A DNA stretch of 64,000 bases. It comes from Collybiopsis luxurians FD-317 M1. Its lineage: Eukaryota > Basidiomycota > Agaricomycetes > Agaricales > Omphalotaceae. The notes under the pieces were generated by a model, which worked only from the letters and a program-made list of their open reading frames with translations, was not told the origin of the DNA and made no database searches. Shown piece by piece: positions 60,911 through 64,000 of this stretch; position 1 is the first letter of the stretch; every line of letters begins with the position of its first letter. The stretch is taken from the NCBI GenBank assembly GCA_000827265.1, contig KN834768.1, positions 542,765-606,764 of the forward strand. Direction: 5' to 3'. A program made the translations under genes and the position numbers.

Positions 60911-63726
60911 TTAGCAAGGCTCAACAAACGAATTTTTGGGCCATGGCTGTTTGAAGTCGTCTACCCACTTCGTTAAGTTGGGGTTTGTGTATGCCTCCAG
61001 GTACCTAATTGGGTTGTCAGCAGATATACAGGATGAAAAGCTTAATTTACGTACGTATTGATGTAGTCAGCGGTTGGAAAATCTGGGGGGTCACAACCTA
61101 TGTTGATATTTTGAGGATCCTGGTACACTCGCACGTAGTCCACACGAAGATGATTGGGGAATGTCAGGTGTTCGAAATCAACTGCACCGAAATTCTCTGA
61201 CATTCCCAAATTGATGATAAGGTACTAGTAGGGAATAGTTACGACAATTGGATCATATGCATAGGGAAAATTTACCATAGGCTCTTGAGCAATGGGGCGA
61301 GCGGAAATTTCGGTGACAGGGTCGGCTTTTATTCCAGCGACATTGAGTGTCCACGCTGCAGTTCCGGAAGCTACCCAGGTGATGTACTGAGAGAAAATGA
61401 CATTGAGTAGAAATTTGTTGATGGGCCTTAGACAGACGTACCGCGTTGTCGAAACCTGATCATAATGAATACCCTGCTAATCAGATCCAGAGAAGAAAAG
61501 CTGAATAACACACCTGGTCTATACTAGAGTTCATTCTGAGAAACAAACTGAAATTCATGGAGAGATAAGTACGTACCTCAAAACCATAGGTCGCATAGCA
61601 AGGATTGTCTGACAGTTCGTAGCAATCCTGGTTTGTGTTGGTGACCACCGAAGTTGCCTGCTGTGTGTCACCTCCAATGTAAGAGTTTATCACAGATATC
61701 GACGGGTTCAGTATGACCAAATTTTCTGAAGTGTTTGGCCAGATATAGTGGTCATTGAAGGGCTTTTGCCAAATCTCAGCCTCCGGACCAGAAATGATCA
61801 AGTTGGCTTACCGCCCACTGGGCCGACTGAGAAACTTGTCCACTTAACGGAGAACCAGTGATCTGAATTCCTCTACGAAATCTGTCTTCAAGTAATTCAC
61901 AAGGCGACTTACCTGAGCTTCAAACATGTCGATTTCAGGTGCGCTTCTTCCGACATAGGTTCCATCGGAGTGTACAGGTCCCGGGTGGCTCTCGCCCGGA
62001 CATGTACACCTAGAAAGACGCTGACCTGGAAGGTAAGATAGCGCAAAGTTGGCGTTTGCATCCCCATCGTTGAGAGCAGCGGCAGGTAACCCGTTATGGG
62101 TTTGATTTGGTGCGGTGCCCACGTCGCATGAGTCATATGTATATGGCCACTGCGGTGCTAAGCAGCCGAGAAGAGCAAACAGCTAGGACAGCTTACCGTC
62201 CCATCCAAAGTCGCGCCGTAACCCGCTCTACCGAGGTTACCTACTGCCCATATAGTGGGCCACTGAGGAATAGACGGTAAGAGTTTCAGATAAAAAATAG
62301 AGGAGCAGGACGCGAGACTTTACCCTGTATTGAGAAAAAGGTTCATAATGCGCAAAATGAGATTAGTCTCTAATGATCGACCCACATCCCAGCAACCTAA
62401 GAAAAAAATCAGAGACTCAGTTACAGTACTGAGCCTTGAAAAATACGACCCACATTGTTAATACCTGGAAGCATGACGGAAGCTTCAAAGTACCCGCCAG
62501 TGAAGCAGAATTTATTCCTGGGTCGTTCTCCCAGTGAAAAAGGGACATGAGGACTCAAAAAGAGACTCACCATGTCGACATCATCCCTACAGCACCGCTA
62601 CCATCAGTCAATCTAGCCTGGGCTCTCACAGGAACATGCTCACCTCCTTGGAAATTGAGATTATGGGTCTCTTGTTGCGAATAAGTTATCACCAGAGATC
62701 CATTTGCTGTAGTGATAGCAGCCGGGTCGTACCACTCAAGATTGTTGGTTTCCTGACAGCATCATTAAGTGCTCCAGAAAATCCGAAGACAAGTGTATCT
62801 AACCCAATACTGTAGATTAACTAAGAGGGGGCGTTCTATTGTCAGCTACCCTGCTGAAGAAGGCAAAAAACTGCTCACCTGCCTGAATCGTCACCGTCAA
62901 ACTTCGTAAGCTAGTCCAGCTGCCAATCAAAACTCACCTCCCAATACGGATCATCACCAGGATAAAAAGTTCTGCCATCAGTATTGAACTCATCGGAGAA
63001 AACTAATTTCCAGGTAGATCCGTCTCCGATGGAGATCGTCGTATAGGCATCGCTTGGCGTGTCGACATCAATGAGGCCAAACGTCAAGGATGGTACCTAA
63101 AGGAGATCACATGAACAACTTAGAATGTTGTGCAAAAGAGAGTTTACCTGTCCACTGCCGTTCACTTTTGCATTCAAAGCAGTTGCTGAGTCTAGACCTT
63201 CTCTTTGTTCAAAGGCAAAGATTGGGTAGCCAATACTGCAAGGATGTCATGGATTTAGTAGTCACTCAAACCTAAAATAGGAGAAGACTCACAATAATGA
63301 TAAGAGAACCACAACAAGAAAAACGAGGCACCCTAAATTGGATATTGCTCTAATCGACAGCATAAATGGTCCATGTTCATCCCACTTTCCCTTCCCGGCG
63401 TTCGGATTATGAAGGACATCATCTGGTTCGGGGATATTGGAGAACAAGCTGGAATCCCAAGTTTGCGGGTCTGGAGCCAGCGAGTACTAGCAAATTCAAA
63501 GAGAGTGACAAAATGGGGAGAATGAGACAGAAACATCCAGTGAAACTTGAAGTATTCACCTTGGCAGTGATAGAGAAAGTTGTATGGGTTGTAGCAGAAG
63601 GATACGGGCCCTACCAGGGTAACAATGAACTCAAATGGCTGGAAAACACGAATAAAACCACCAAACATATCCAGTATTTCGTGAGGATTCTTGAAGCAGC
63701 AGAACATCGGATTCTCCTTGGGACAT
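60911..63726 (-). CDS. KRE6: KRE6/SKN1-type beta-glucan synthesis-associated protein (GH16 fold)
   Basis: Type II membrane protein of the secretory path needed for cell-wall beta-1,6-glucan. Many short introns. Start at 63726 (MSQGESDVLLLQESSRNTGY); spliced N-terminus continues GPYPSATTHTTFSITAKYSL APDPQTWDSSLFSNIPEPDD and the membrane anchor ISNLGCLVFLVVVLLSLL. The GH16-like domain has the block PNQTHNGLPAAALNDGDANA, then CTCPGESHPGPVHSDGTYVG, then the catalytic-type motif EIDMFEAQ (E-I-D-x2-E at about 61936-61919), then WPNTSENLVILNPS. The C-terminus is WVDDFKQPWPKNSFVEPC with the stop at 60913-60911. The short N-terminal cytosolic part fits basidiomycete members. Exon ends within 61-63 kb were not all fixed. 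Appears intact. Confidence 0.9.
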
Positions 63727-64000
63727 TGAGACTAATGGGATTCAAATGATATGAGAGAAAGTTTCAACGATGTAAAGGAGCGTCGACGCGCGAAGTGTCT
63801 GGAAAATAAAGACAGGTGTGGTGGGGAGCGAGACGAATGACAAGGATTATTATACCAACGAGGTAAGAATAGCCTTGTTAAAGTACCGGCAGGCTGCCAA
63901 TCGTTGTTGGTATCCGTTCCAGGGGAATGTTCCTTGAAGGTAGCTGAGCTTCGATGTGCGCGTAAAAAATAGTTCGACCTGCAAATAGCCGTCCAGGCCG
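63727..64000. other. Upstream region of the KRE6-like gene
   Basis: Promoter side of the KRE6-like gene up to the window edge. No coding signal seen. Confidence 0.45.

Overview
The window reads as nuclear DNA of an Agaricomycete (mushroom-forming basidiomycete). Genes lie on both strands and are broken up by many short introns (about 50-70 nt, GT-AG, one GC-AG). The families are typical of this class: a class I hydrophobin, several multi-pass membrane proteins including two of the DUF6534 type, MCT-like MFS transporters, a P450, a KRE6/SKN1 glucan-synthesis protein, and MLKL-N-terminal (HeLo-like) helical-bundle proteins. All gene models below were assembled by eye from splice signals and reading frames; no alignment or database search was run.

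Layout. 0-20.5 kb holds mostly intact genes: a hydrophobin cut by the window edge (-), a large DUF726/TMCO4-type alpha/beta hydrolase with 12 exons (+), an intron-containing tRNA-Leu(CAA) (-), an MCT-like MFS transporter (+), a multi-pass membrane protein with a relic of its own first exon upstream, a small secreted protein (-), a choline/ethanolamine phosphotransferase (+) and a DUF218/YdcF-like protein (+).

21.9-44.3 kb is a large inverted-repeat structure. Two near-identical genes for a HeLo-like/MLKL-N-terminal four-helix protein with a low-complexity, Gly-rich tail stand in opposite orientation (22.2-24.2 kb + and 41.8-44.0 kb -). Their homology continues into both flanks, giving arms of roughly 3 kb around a 16 kb spacer. 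The spacer holds a thioredoxin-fold AhpC/TSA-like gene, two DUF6534 membrane-protein genes and a third multi-pass membrane protein gene. Each HeLo-like protein carries a conserved Asn/Gly-rich motif after the helical domain. This resembles the layout of fungal cell-death effectors that pair a HeLo domain with an amyloid signalling motif, but that function is inferred.

44.2-51.0 kb is mosaic. A direct repeat carries an intact MFS transporter in one copy (49.3-51.0 kb). The other copy is internally deleted and fused to the 3' half of NPL4 (44.6-46.6 kb). An NmrA-like dehydrogenase with a GC-AG intron lies between them. 51.3-53.2 kb holds a complete P450 (-). 54.9-58.7 kb has a tandem pair of sugar transporters: a truncated, broken copy followed by an intact one. 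59-63.7 kb holds a single-pass membrane protein with an apparent homopolymer frameshift at its start, and a KRE6/SKN1-type GH16 protein (both -).

Functional themes: cell wall and surface (hydrophobin, KRE6, secreted protein), membrane transport (three intact MFS genes), lipid synthesis, and a locally duplicating region with a possible cell-death or self/non-self component.
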